The position numbers were made by a program, and so were the translations under genes. Under the pieces are notes generated by a model that was not told the origin of the DNA, did no database searches, and worked only from the letters and a program-made list of their open reading frames with translations. A stretch of 64,000 nucleotides of DNA from WHSW01 sp963851045 (GTDB lineage Bacteria > Actinomycetota > Thermoleophilia > Solirubrobacterales > 70-9). The stretch covers positions 1,612,001 through 1,676,000 of the forward strand of contig CAWKNC010000002.1 of the NCBI GenBank assembly GCA_963851045.1, written 5' to 3'. This document shows positions 18,606 through 26,780 of the stretch, piece after piece (positions within the stretch are counted from its first letter, which is position 1; each line of letters starts with the position of its first letter).

Positions 18606-19079
18606 CTACTCGGGCGCTCGGAGAGCGCGCCCGACCGATTCCGCGACGCAGACTGGCTTCTCGCCGCCCTCGCGCTCGAGGAGGAACTTCGTCGCGACCT
18701 GCACCCAGCCATCGCCGAGCTCCTCGACCGAGACGATCTCGGCCGTCGCGCGGACCTTTGATCCCGCCGGGACCGGGGCCGGGAATCGGACCTTGTTCCA
18801 GCCGTAGTTGATCCCCATCACCACCCCCTGCTGCTCGATCAGCTTTCCGCGGAAGCCGTCGATCAGCGACAGCGTCAGGTTGCCGTGGGCGACCGTGGTG
18901 CCGAACGGACTCTCCCGCTCGGCGCGCTCGATGTCGACGTGGATCCACTGGTCGTCCCGCGAAACCTCGGCGAACTTGTTGATGTCCTCCTGGGTCACCT
19001 CGACCCAGTCGCTGGGGCCTATTGATTGGCCGATCAGACCTTGCAGTTCGTCGATCCCCGAGATCGTCAGTGGTGTCAT
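18606..19079 (-). CDS. MaoC-like (R)-specific enoyl-CoA hydratase
   Basis: A 157-residue hot-dog-fold protein. The hydratase-2 motif is clear: DDQWIHVDIERAERESPFGTTVAHG, with the catalytic Asp and His (Asp of the DDQ/H region, and the conserved F/G-T-x-V-A-H-G). Members hydrate trans-2-enoyl-CoA. ATG 19079 gives the usual NodN/MaoC length. The frame stays open to 19277 but that would overlap the divergent small gene at 19123. It is directly followed by crcB. Confidence 0.9.
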   Translation of the reverse strand: MTPLTISGIDELQGLIGQSIGPSDWVEVTQEDINKFAEVSRDDQWIHVDIERAERESPFGTTVAHGNLTLSLIDGFRGKLIEQQGVVMGINYGWNKVRFPAPVPAGSKVRATAEIVSVEELGDGWVQVATKFLLEREGGEKPVCVAESVGRALRAPE

Positions 19080-19122
19080 CGCGCGGAGCCTATCTGCCGA
19101 CCACACCCGTAGGCTGGTCGCG

Positions 19123-19443
19123 ATGGCCGACGCCAACGACGCAAAGCGAATTGTCACCGATCCCGCCAACGCGGTCGGCAACGACACGCACACGAGCGAG
19201 CGACAGCTCAACGGCAAGCGCGCCGTCGCCGCGCTACGCAAGCTCGGTGCGGGCAAGGCCGAGGCCCGCGAGCTCATCTCGGAGGCCGTCCGGGAGCTTG
19301 GCGGCCGCGTCGACAGCGAGGTTCAAAGCGGAGGCCGCGCGGTCGGCCCTGATAAGCGCAAGGCGGTCGACCTCTGGTTCATTCCGGTTGACGCCGTACG
19401 CAAGCCGGACTACTCCGCCGAGCCGGCGTCGAACTCCGACTAG
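19123..19443 (+). CDS. Small conserved-looking protein of unknown function
   Basis: A 106-residue soluble protein with no signal peptide or membrane segment. Its middle (KRAVAALRKLGAGKAEARELISEAVRELG) looks like a helix-hairpin-helix-type or RuvA C-terminal-like helical segment, and the C-terminus is polar (DLWFIPVDAVRKPDYS). I do not recognise a family. The start ATG 19123 is about 44 bases from the divergent maoC start. Its stop shares CTAG with the convergent transglycosylase gene. Confidence 0.6.
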   Translation: MADANDAKRIVTDPANAVGNDTHTSERQLNGKRAVAALRKLGAGKAEARELISEAVRELGGRVDSEVQSGGRAVGPDKRKAVDLWFIPVDAVRKPDYSAEPASNSD

Positions 19444-21401
19444 TCGACCAGCCTGACCTCCAGGGTCGGCGGCGTCGCAATCGCCCCCGCTCCGCCCATC
19501 AGCCCCAGGATCCGCGCGACGTAAGCCTGCGTCTCCGGGATCGCAGGAACGCACGAACAGGGTGCCACCGCACCCGGCCCGGCGTTGTAGGCGGCGAGCG
19601 CGAGCGCCGGATCGCTGAACTGCTCGAGCAGGTCTGCCATCAGGTGCGCCTGGGCTTCGATGGACGCTTCCGGATCAAAGCGATCGGTTAGCCCGTACAT
19701 CGCGGCCGTTCCCGGCATGAACTGGGCGATGCCGGCCGCGCCGGCAGGCGAGACGGCGAAGGGGTTGAAGTTCGACTCCGCCATCAGCTGCGCCGCAAGG
19801 AGCGCGGACGACACGTTCCAGCGCTGCGCGGCAGCTGCAATCGCGGCCCGGAAGCGGTCGGGGACGAAGTCGGGCAGGCTGATCTCGGCGACCGCGCCAT
19901 CCGTCGTCCCGGCGTCGCCGGCTGCGGAGCACGGCTGTGGCCCACCCGTGAATCCGTAATGCCACGCCTCCCACGAGTAGCGCTGAATGAAGCCGAAGCG
20001 ACCGGCGTTCGCCGCGAGCCAGCCGTATGCGGCGGAGGGGCCGAGATCAAGTTCCGTCGCGCAACGGTGGAGTGACGTACCCGGCGGGGCCACCATCCGC
20101 GGGTCGGGATTCTCGGCGAAGAGGGCTGCCTGTTCGGCGTCGGAGCGAAATCCGGAGTTCACCAGCAAGCTGATGCCGGCTCGGGCTGCGGCTGCCGCCA
20201 TTCGGTCGAAGGCCACAGCAACGTCGGGGCGCATCCCCTCGCCCTGGCGATAGACGAGTGTCCCCGAGTAGCCGCCACCGGTCGCGATCGCCGGGACGGC
20301 GGCGGCTGGAGGTGCGGTCGCTGGCGGAGCCGCCTCGGCCTCCGCGTACACCTCCAGGGGCGAGTTGGTCACCTCGCCTGCGGCCTCGAGGTCGGCCGTC
20401 AGCTCCGCGCGAACTCGCAGTGGCGCCAGCGCGTCGCCGTCCGGGAACTCGATCCGAATGCGCTCGAGTGCGACACCGTTGCGCGCGGCCGCCTCACGCG
20501 CTGCAGCCGTCGCACGCGCGAGATAGTCGCGCTTGTCGAGGTGGACTGGGTTGGGAGCGCCGTTCGCAAGGCGGGCTGGAATGAACAAGCGGTCGAAGTC
20601 GTCACGCATCGAGCGAGCCGCCGACAGCGCGGCGAGATCAGCCACTCGCTGCGCGCGCGACGCCCCGCTGACCGCCCCACCGAAGGCGGCGAGGACGAGC
20701 GTGCAGGCGATCAGCGCGACCAGCAGGCTCAGGACCAGAGGCGCCGACTGCCCGAGCTCGGAGGCCAGCCGTGATCGAAATGCTCTACCGACATCATCGC
20801 GCCGCTGCGCGCCAATGCCGCGGGCAAGTCGCGTGCTGCGCCGGCCGACCGCGCCGCCTGGGTCGACGCCGGAGAGCGCACGCCGGGTCGCGATCACTCC
20901 CGGTGCCCGGATCGCGAGTCGGACCGCAACGCGGTCCGCGCGCAGTTCGCGTGCCAGCAGCGAGGCGAGCGCGTGAGCGCGGGGCAGGTCGACCCTGATC
21001 ACCGCGGTCGCCCGCGTCGGCGACGCGGCCAGGACGCCTCGGAGATCCTCGGGGCTCGCATGGACAACCACGAACCGCGCTCCCGCGGCGGAAGCGACGC
21101 TCGCGAGGACCGCGACCGCCTCGCTGAACGGCAGCTCCGGGTCGAGGGCGACCCAGGTGACCCGCCCCCGTGCTGCCGCCTGGAAGCCGTGGACACCGAG
21201 CTCACTTTCGAGGCGACGGGCCGGGTTGGATGCGAGAAGCGTGGCGCCACGCGTACGTCCCGCCCGCCGCTCGACGAAAGCAACACCGCACGGCTCGTGG
21301 TCGAGTCCCGCAAGCGCCCAGGCGAGCGCAGCGCCGCAGGCAAGACCGCCGCGAGCACTCTCGAGCGCGCTGACGACGACCAGCTCGGCCACGTCAGCCA
21401 C
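19440..21401 (-). CDS. TadG-like membrane protein fused to VanY-type peptidase and lytic transglycosylase
   Basis: A 653-residue multidomain protein. Residues 1-215 have no clear match. Residues 219-241 form a membrane helix followed by ASRAQRVADLAALSAARSM, the typical head of Tad/TadG-like pseudopilin-related proteins. About 375-485 is a LAS-type D,D-carboxypeptidase domain (VanY): SLHRCATELDLG supplies His445 and Asp452, and EAWHYG supplies His481. About 515-635 is a soluble lytic transglycosylase domain with the catalytic Glu542 in LMAESNFNPFAVSPAGAAGIAQFMPGT-type sequence and the AAYNAGPGAV motif. It would cut both peptide stems and glycan strands outside the membrane. It overlaps the TadE-like gene upstream by 8 bases. 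Confidence 0.88.
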   Translation of the reverse strand: MADVAELVVVSALESARGGLACGAALAWALAGLDHEPCGVAFVERRAGRTRGATLLASNPARRLESELGVHGFQAAARGRVTWVALDPELPFSEAVAVLASVASAAGARFVVVHASPEDLRGVLAASPTRATAVIRVDLPRAHALASLLARELRADRVAVRLAIRAPGVIATRRALSGVDPGGAVGRRSTRLARGIGAQRRDDVGRAFRSRLASELGQSAPLVLSLLVALIACTLVLAAFGGAVSGASRAQRVADLAALSAARSMRDDFDRLFIPARLANGAPNPVHLDKRDYLARATAAAREAAARNGVALERIRIEFPDGDALAPLRVRAELTADLEAAGEVTNSPLEVYAEAEAAPPATAPPAAAVPAIATGGGYSGTLVYRQGEGMRPDVAVAFDRMAAAAARAGISLLVNSGFRSDAEQAALFAENPDPRMVAPPGTSLHRCATELDLGPSAAYGWLAANAGRFGFIQRYSWEAWHYGFTGGPQPCSAAGDAGTTDGAVAEISLPDFVPDRFRAAIAAAAQRWNVSSALLAAQLMAESNFNPFAVSPAGAAGIAQFMPGTAAMYGLTDRFDPEASIEAQAHLMADLLEQFSDPALALAAYNAGPGAVAPCSCVPAIPETQAYVARILGLMGGAGAIATPPTLEVRLVD

Positions 21402-21732
21402 CGGTCTCAGCCCGCCGCACCCACGCGGATGAACTGACCTCGAGCGCCTTCGCTATCGGCGCCAGCGGCGAGGGCGGCCTCACTGTCACCGTCAGTTTCC
21501 CGCCGGCTCGCTCGATCGCTGACCGCTCACGCGCCCACTCCGGCAGGGCTGCCGTAGCGGCATCATCCGCCGGCCTTCCTGCCGCGAGTGCCAACGCGCC
21601 CGCCTCGGCGGCCCCATCAGCCACTGCCGCCGTGTAGCCGGTGGCCAGCAGCTGCAGACAGATGAGCGTCGCCAGCAGGATCGCTGGCACCGCCGCAACG
21701 AGCTCGACCGATGCCTGGCCACGCTCACTCAT
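21394..21732 (-). CDS. TadE-like small pseudopilin/membrane protein (first of two)
   Basis: A 112-residue protein starting MSERGQASVELVAAVPAILL, the TadE/TadG hallmark: a short charged leader with Glu at about +5 of the hydrophobic helix, suggesting processing by a prepilin peptidase. The rest is a small extracytoplasmic domain with an Ala-rich helix. It overlaps the gene upstream by 8 bases and the fusion gene downstream by 8. ATG 21732 is chosen because the longer open frame has Arg-rich sequence from another gene. No Tad ATPase or platform gene is in the window. Confidence 0.8.
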   Translation of the reverse strand: MSERGQASVELVAAVPAILLATLICLQLLATGYTAAVADGAAEAGALALAAGRPADDAATAALPEWARERSAIERAGGKLTVTVRPPSPLAPIAKALEVSSSAWVRRAETGG

Positions 21733-22075
21733 CGTCGCTCGCAAGCGGATCAAGCGTGGTCGCGGCTCGCACAGGGATCGCCGGCAACCCAGGCAACAGC
21801 GCAGGAGCGCCGATCTCGACCGTGACACCGTCGCCAGTCTCGATCCTTGCCACCTCCTTGAGCCATCCGGGTAGAACCGACAGAGCGGCGCCCTCGGTGT
21901 CACCGCCTACGAGTTGCGCCCGCGCACCGGCGTGCGCCGCATTCCCGGCGCTCCAAAGCGCGAAACCGGCGACAACGAGCTGCGCGACGGTGAGGCAGAC
22001 GATCAGGAGAATCGGCACTGCCGCTACGAGCTCGACCGACGCCTGCCCGCGCTCTTGCCGTGCCATGAACCTCAT
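21725..22075 (-). CDS. TadE-like small pseudopilin/membrane protein (second)
   Basis: A 116-residue protein whose N-terminus (ERGQASVELVAAVPILLIV) is almost identical to the downstream TadE-like protein, so the two probably arose by duplication. It has one membrane helix and a small outer domain with conserved Gly/Pro-rich strands (VEIGAPALLPGLP). Starts at 22075 or 22066 are both possible; the second has AGG a few bases upstream. A GC-rich hairpin lies 2 bases before the first ATG. This is the first gene of the three-gene Tad-type unit. Confidence 0.8.
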   Translation of the reverse strand: MRFMARQERGQASVELVAAVPILLIVCLTVAQLVVAGFALWSAGNAAHAGARAQLVGGDTEGAALSVLPGWLKEVARIETGDGVTVEIGAPALLPGLPAIPVRAATTLDPLASDDE

Positions 22076-22077
22076 AC

Positions 22078-22098
22078 GCCGACGCTAAGCGCGTCGGC
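22078..22098 (-). other. Inverted repeat just upstream of the TadE-like operon
   Basis: The arms gccgacgc (22078-22085) and gcgtcggc (22091-22098) form an 8-base stem with a 5-base loop. It lies 2 bases before the first possible start of the Tad-type unit and about 50 bases after the stop of the preceding operon. It could be a terminator stem without a U-tract, an operator, or a translation-limiting hairpin. Confidence 0.45.
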
Positions 22099-22149
22099 GC
22101 TACCGGTTGCGCGGCCAATGGGCCAAGTTGGCTACCGAAAAGCGTCGGT

Positions 22150-22509
22150 TCAGTAACTAGCGCGTGCTTCGGTGACGACCTTGAAGATGGTCATCCCCGC
22201 TAGCACGAGCACCGCGATCCATATCAACGTCCCGCCGCCGGATCGCATCAGCTCGCTCGCCCCGGCAATCATCAACACGATCGCCCCGAGAGAGGCGACG
22301 AGCAGGCCCCGCTGGCGCTCGGTGAGCCCCAGATAGCTGAGCCGGTTGTTGCGGTAGAAGACGTACCCGGCCCAACCGATCGCGGCCATAAAACAAACTG
22401 AAACCGCCGCAAGGATCGCCTCCGCGGCGTTACCGCCACCCGGCACCTGATCGAAGATCAGCGCCAACAACAGGATGATCGCGATGTTGCGCGCGGCTCT
22501 CACGGACAT
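22150..22509 (-). CDS. Small membrane protein of unknown function
   Basis: A 119-residue protein with four predicted helices: ARNIAIILLLALIFDQV, ILAAVSVCFMAAIGWAGYVFY, GLLVASLGAIVLMIAG and LIWIAVLVLAGMTIFKVV. Between helices 2 and 3 is the polar loop RNNRLSYLGLTERQRG. I do not recognise the family. It is the last gene of the operon running from 26757, 36 bases after the 79-residue membrane protein. Confidence 0.7.
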   Translation of the reverse strand: MSVRAARNIAIILLLALIFDQVPGGGNAAEAILAAVSVCFMAAIGWAGYVFYRNNRLSYLGLTERQRGLLVASLGAIVLMIAGASELMRSGGGTLIWIAVLVLAGMTIFKVVTEARASY

Positions 22510-22545
22510 GAAGGCTACCCCCGGTGGCGCAGGAGATGGCTCAGA

Positions 22546-22785
22546 TCACTTCGTCGTCATCACGACGATTGCCAGTACCGCGGCACCGACCGTCGCCACG
22601 GTGCCCACCACCGCGAGCGCGCCGAACATTGCCGCCTCAACCGTGCGTCCCTCACGACTCGCATCGGTGAACCGAACCGCGCCGAGAATCGCGAGCGAGA
22701 TGATCACCGTTGCGCCGATGCCGGTGACAAGCGCGGCAAGAATCGTCTCAAGCAGCGCATTGACGTCAACAACGGTGGCAATCAT
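22546..22785 (-). CDS. Small two-helix membrane protein
   Basis: A 79-residue protein with two hydrophobic helices (ILAALVTGIGATVIISLAIL and ALAVVGTVATVGAAVLAIVV) joined by a charged turn (RFTDASREGRTVE). Its start overlaps the stop of the PiT phosphate transporter by 4 bases, so it is co-translated with it and may be an accessory subunit (inference). No family is recognised. Confidence 0.7.
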   Translation of the reverse strand: MIATVVDVNALLETILAALVTGIGATVIISLAILGAVRFTDASREGRTVEAAMFGALAVVGTVATVGAAVLAIVVMTTK

Positions 22786-23879
22786 GTCGCGGTCATCCGT
22801 GTGCCGTGGCGGTGACGGCTGACGAAGAGAAGCCCGGAGAGGCCAACGCCGATCGCGGAGACGACCACGGGCCCCATCGCGCCCGGGAAGAGGTCGACGA
22901 GCAGGTAGACGAGGCCGCCGATGGTCGCCGCCGCCGGCAGCGTCAGCAGCCAGGCGATGACGATGTTGCCGGCGACTCCCCAGCGGACGGCTGAGAGGCG
23001 CTTACCGGCCCCGGCACCCATCACGCCACCGGCGATCACCTGCGTCGTCGAGAGGGGGTAGCCGAAGTGCGAGGAGGCGAGAATCACGGCGGCGCCGGCC
23101 CCCTGCGCGGAGAAGCCCTGTGCGGAATCCATCTTGATGATCTTTGTGCCCATCGTCTTGATGATTCGCCAGCCACCCGAATAGGTGCCCAGCGCGATCG
23201 CGGTCGCAGCGCTCACAACCACCCAGCCCGGGACGCTCGCATCCGCACCGAGGCTGCCATTGGCAACCAGCGCCAGGGTGATGACACCCATCGTTTTCTG
23301 GGCATCGTTCGTGCCGTGGGCGAGCGCGAGCAGGCCGCCGGAGAGGACCTGACCCAGGCGAAATCCGCGCGTGACCGGGCCGGGACGCTGCCGAGCGAGA
23401 ATCCGATAGGCGACGACGATCGCAATCGCACCGACGATGAACGCGAGGATCGGAGCGATGATCGCCGGAATCAGGACCTTGCCGAGGATGCCCTCGCCGA
23501 AGATGGCGTCGACGCCCGCGGCGACGAAGGTCGAGCCAACGACGCCTCCGATCAACGCGTGCGAGCTCGATGAGGGCAGCCCGAAGTACCAGGTGATCAG
23601 ATTCCATGTGATCGCACCGACGAGCCCAGCAAAGATCACGGTCGTCGTGATCGAGCCGGGATTGACGACATCCTTTGCGACGGTCGCGGCCACCTCGAGC
23701 GAGATGAACGCGCCAGCAAAGTTGAGGATCGCGGCAAAGGCGACTGCGATCCGCGGCGCCATCGCCCGCGTTGAGATCGAGGTCGCGACGACGTTCGCGG
23801 TGTCGTGAAATCCGTTGGTGAAGTCGAACGCCAGCGCCGTCGCAACGACGATGCCGAGGATTAGGTCGGCCTCAGACAA
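22782..23879 (-). CDS. pit: Low-affinity inorganic phosphate transporter (PiT family)
   Basis: A 365-residue transporter with two inverted PiT signatures: FDFTNGFHDTANVVATS in the first half and ALAHGTNDAQKTMGVI in the second, plus SSSHALIGG and STTQVIAGGVMG. About ten membrane helices are visible. It imports metal-phosphate with protons. The start is TTG 23879. It lies 15 bases after the PhoU-like DUF47 gene, the usual partner of PiT. Confidence 0.95.
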   Translation of the reverse strand: MSEADLILGIVVATALAFDFTNGFHDTANVVATSISTRAMAPRIAVAFAAILNFAGAFISLEVAATVAKDVVNPGSITTTVIFAGLVGAITWNLITWYFGLPSSSSHALIGGVVGSTFVAAGVDAIFGEGILGKVLIPAIIAPILAFIVGAIAIVVAYRILARQRPGPVTRGFRLGQVLSGGLLALAHGTNDAQKTMGVITLALVANGSLGADASVPGWVVVSAATAIALGTYSGGWRIIKTMGTKIIKMDSAQGFSAQGAGAAVILASSHFGYPLSTTQVIAGGVMGAGAGKRLSAVRWGVAGNIVIAWLLTLPAAATIGGLVYLLVDLFPGAMGPVVVSAIGVGLSGLLFVSRHRHGTRMTAT

Positions 23880-23894
23880 GGTTTGATGCGCTCA

Positions 23895-24515
23895 CTAGGC
23901 GTTCTTGATGACGATGCCCTCGAGGATGTGGGCAGCGGTCTCTGTGGCGTCGACAGCACGCTCGAGGCGAAGGAAGATGTCGCGCCAGCGGATGACGAAC
24001 ATCGGGTCGATCCCGTTTGCGAACAGCGATGCGACCGCGTCGCGATAGAGGCGGTCGCCCTCGTTTTCGAGCCGGTGGATCTCGATCCAGTACTTCTCGA
24101 GGTCCTTGAAGCCGTTGAGATGCTCGAGCGATTCGGCGAGCTGGTCGCAGGACCGAACGAGGACGTCAGCCATCGCCACCGATTGCTCCATCGGCGCCTC
24201 GATTCGGTAGAGGCCCATGAAGTCGGCGGTCTCCTCGATGTAGTCGACGATGTCGTCGAGCTGGGTGGCGAGGCCGTAGATGTCGCCGCCATCGATCGGG
24301 GTGACGAAGGTCGTGTTGACCCGATGGACGATTTCGTGGGTGATCTTGTCGCCCTCTTGCTCGGCGAGCAGCAGATCGCGAGCGAGCCCCTTCGTCTCGG
24401 GCCAGCCCTCGAGCATCTGCTTGAGGAGAACGGCTGAGTGGCTTGCGTTCTGGCCGGCCCTGGCAAGAAGGTCGAAGAACGCGTTGTCTTTGGGCACGAG
24501 CGAGGGCCAGGGCAT
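23895..24515 (-). CDS. PhoU-like DUF47 protein, PiT partner
   Basis: A 206-residue all-helical cytoplasmic protein of the DUF47 family. The two metal-binding Glu/Asp motifs of PhoU-type bundles are present: AEQEGDKITHEIV in the first half and RLENEGDRLYRDAV in the second. Such proteins sit next to PiT transporters and are thought to regulate them. It lies 12 bases after wecB and 15 before pit. Confidence 0.92.
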   Translation of the reverse strand: MPWPSLVPKDNAFFDLLARAGQNASHSAVLLKQMLEGWPETKGLARDLLLAEQEGDKITHEIVHRVNTTFVTPIDGGDIYGLATQLDDIVDYIEETADFMGLYRIEAPMEQSVAMADVLVRSCDQLAESLEHLNGFKDLEKYWIEIHRLENEGDRLYRDAVASLFANGIDPMFVIRWRDIFLRLERAVDATETAAHILEGIVIKNA

Positions 24516-24527
24516 CGGTGCGCGAAC

Positions 24528-25595
24528 CTACCAGTCCGCGAGGACCGCAGCGAGGCGCTGCGCCGCATGCCCGTCCCATTTTTCCGGAGGTTGCGGGGGA
24601 GTCGCAGGGGTCGTTGCGAGCAAGGCAGGGATCTCGCCGATCCTTTCGGGCGCGAGGCCGAGCAGCGTGTTGGTCCCTGCTCGCAGGGTCACCGGCCGCT
24701 CCGTGTTGTCGCGCAGGGTGAAGCAGGGGATCCCCAAGTAGCTCGTCTCCTCCTGGATTCCGCCCGAATCGGTGAGCACCGCAGCGGCGTCGGCCTCGAG
24801 CGAGAGGAAGTCGAGATAGCCCACCGGATCAACCAAGCGGACGCCTGCCGGGGGCTCCGCCGTCAGCATTGACCGGGTCCGCGGGTGTACCGGGAACAGC
24901 ACCGGCATCAGCTCCCCGATGGCGCCGAGCGCGACGATCGCATCAGCGAGCGCGGGTCCATCGACCAGCGCCGGGCGGTGAAGCGTCACCAGCAGATAGG
25001 AGCCAGGCTCCAGGCCCAGCTCCCGCGCTGCATCGCGAGAGCGAAAGCGCTCCTGTAGAGCCACCAGCGTGTCAATCATGGTGTTGCCAACGAAGTGAGC
25101 CTTGACGAGGTCGATGCCCTCTGCCCGCAGGTTGTCGTCGGCTTCCGGGGAGTGGGTGAAAAGCAGCTCGGAGAGGTGGTCGGCGACGATCCGGTTGACC
25201 TCCTCGGGCATCGTCCGATCGAAGCTGCGCAGGCCCGACTCGACGTGCCCGACCTTGATCTCGCATCGCTGGGCGCACAGCGCCGCGGCGAGGGTCGAGT
25301 TGACATCGCCGGGAACGAGGACGAGATCGGGACGCTCAGCCCTCAGCACCGGCTCGAGCCGCTCCATCACCCGGGCCGTCTGCGCCCCGTGCGGCCCGGA
25401 GCCGACGCCGAGCATGTGCTCGGGCTCCGGCACGCCGAGCTCCTCGAAGAAGACGTCTGACATCGCCCGGTCGTAGTGCTGTCCGGTATGCACGATGACC
25501 GACCCCTCCGCTCCGAAGCGCTCTCGCGCGGCGGCGATGACCGGCGCCATCTTTACGAAGTTCGGGCGAGTGCCGAGGACGTGGACGATCTTCAT
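24528..25595 (-). CDS. wecB: UDP-N-acetylglucosamine 2-epimerase (non-hydrolysing)
   Basis: A 355-residue GT-B-fold epimerase forming UDP-ManNAc. It starts with VHVLGTRPNFVKMAPVI, and carries HTGQHYD, HVESGLRSFDRTMPEEVNR (catalytic Asp/Glu region), LVTLHRP, and the C-terminal nucleotide site VLTDSGGIQEETSYLGIP. UDP-ManNAc feeds wall teichoic acid-like or exopolysaccharide linkage units. No partner dehydrogenase (wecC) is adjacent. It overlaps the hydrolase stop upstream by 4 bases. Confidence 0.95.
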   Translation of the reverse strand: MKIVHVLGTRPNFVKMAPVIAAARERFGAEGSVIVHTGQHYDRAMSDVFFEELGVPEPEHMLGVGSGPHGAQTARVMERLEPVLRAERPDLVLVPGDVNSTLAAALCAQRCEIKVGHVESGLRSFDRTMPEEVNRIVADHLSELLFTHSPEADDNLRAEGIDLVKAHFVGNTMIDTLVALQERFRSRDAARELGLEPGSYLLVTLHRPALVDGPALADAIVALGAIGELMPVLFPVHPRTRSMLTAEPPAGVRLVDPVGYLDFLSLEADAAAVLTDSGGIQEETSYLGIPCFTLRDNTERPVTLRAGTNTLLGLAPERIGEIPALLATTPATPPQPPEKWDGHAAQRLAAVLADW

Positions 25596-26476
25596 CGCCG
25601 AATCACCCGCTCCAAGAATTCGATCTGATCCGTGACAGCTCGCTCGAAGGTCTCGCCGACGTAGATGTCGAAGTGGCCGCCCGGGTACTCAATGAGCTCC
25701 CCGAGCGGCGCCGCGGCAGCGGCCCTGCGCGCAGGCTCGGGCGGGGTGACGACGTCGTCGCTCATGACCTGAACGAGCAACGGGACCGCGACCCGCTTCG
25801 CCTTCGAATGAGGGCGCAGGAACGCCAGGCCCATCGTCCCGCGCGGCAGAAAGCGGTTCGGCCAGTCGTGGCCGGGCGGAATCAGCGCGAGGTACCCGGG
25901 CAGCGCGTCCGGGCTGGTCATCGCCGCGGTCCCCCCCGGTGGTGCGACCACCGCGATCGGGTATGCGCCGCCGCGCAGGGATGCGATGACATCGCGTATG
26001 CCCGCCAGCGCCAGACGGTTGTTGTGCCGGATTCCCGCCGAGCGCAGCACCGCGGGGCCGCTCATGAACGGCCCCTGTGCGATCAGAGCGCAGACCGGCT
26101 CGCCGGCGGCCGCCAACTCAACCACGTGGCCCCCGGAGAACGAGGTCCCCCAGGCGACGATCCGGCGGTGATCAACGCCCGCGATACCCCGCGCAAACGC
26201 CAGAGCCGCGCGCCAGTCGGCTCGCTGTTGACCGACGTCGATGAGCAACCGCGGCGTGCCGCCAGATTCGCCGTGAAACCGATAGTCGAACACCAGCGCC
26301 GCGTGGCCAGCGGCCGCAAACCGCTCGGCAAAGGCGTCGAGACGCGCCTCCTTGACCCCGCCGAAACCATGGGCCATGACGACGCAGGCGACGTCCTCGC
26401 CGGCCGCTTCAGGCCGATAAAACCACGCGGCGCACTCCTCGCCGCCGGAGCGAAAGCGAACGTCCTCTCGGCTCAC
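25592..26476 (-). CDS. Alpha/beta hydrolase (dienelactone hydrolase/peptidase-like)
   Basis: A 294-residue serine hydrolase. It shows VVMAHGFGGVKEARLD (oxyanion-hole region), a nucleophile elbow GTSFSGG, a late acid in VMSDDVVTPPE and His in YPGGHFDIY. This resembles the X-Pro dipeptidyl-peptidase/acetyl xylan esterase-like hydrolases. The start GTG 26476 overlaps the pcd stop as GTGA. The longer frame to 26569 lies wholly inside pcd and is rejected. The substrate is unknown. Confidence 0.87.
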   Translation of the reverse strand: MSREDVRFRSGGEECAAWFYRPEAAGEDVACVVMAHGFGGVKEARLDAFAERFAAAGHAALVFDYRFHGESGGTPRLLIDVGQQRADWRAALAFARGIAGVDHRRIVAWGTSFSGGHVVELAAAGEPVCALIAQGPFMSGPAVLRSAGIRHNNRLALAGIRDVIASLRGGAYPIAVVAPPGGTAAMTSPDALPGYLALIPPGHDWPNRFLPRGTMGLAFLRPHSKAKRVAVPLLVQVMSDDVVTPPEPARRAAAAAPLGELIEYPGGHFDIYVGETFERAVTDQIEFLERVIRR

Positions 26477-26757
26477 GAAATCGCGTCGATGCGCGCCGCG
26501 AGCTCGAAGTCGTTCGCCGTGAGGCCACCGTCGGAGTGCGAGGTGATCGAGACCTCGACCTCGTTCCACGAGATCTTCAGGTCCGGGTGGTGCCCGAGAT
26601 CCTCAGCAGGAGCGGTCAGCCTGCGAACAAACTCGACAGAGCCGACGAAATCCCTGTGGTCAAACGTCTTCACGATCGCGTCGTCGTGGCGCACCCAGCC
26701 CTCGAGCTTGCCGAGGCGCGTCTCGATCTCGTCGTTCGACAGAAGCTCCGCCATCAC
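26473..26757 (-). CDS. 4a-hydroxytetrahydrobiopterin dehydratase (PCD/DCoH)
   Basis: A 94-residue protein with the active-site motif EDLGHHPDLKISWNEVEV (paired His of the PCD family) and a C-terminal TSHSDGGLTANDFELAARID. It dehydrates 4a-hydroxy-pterin. In bacteria lacking phenylalanine hydroxylase the role is often unclear. The start may be ATG 26757 or the next ATG at 26754. It is the first gene of the long operon down to 22150, and divergent from the BtuF-like gene with 23 bases between starts. Confidence 0.93.
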   Translation of the reverse strand: MMAELLSNDEIETRLGKLEGWVRHDDAIVKTFDHRDFVGSVEFVRRLTAPAEDLGHHPDLKISWNEVEVSITSHSDGGLTANDFELAARIDAIS

Positions 26758-26780
26758 CGTCGAGATTACCCTTTACGCCG

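Noticed and set aside
18606..19080. Fluoride riboswitch before crcB
   Set aside because: crcB starts immediately after the MaoC stop, leaving no leader, and the region before the MaoC start shows no such fold.
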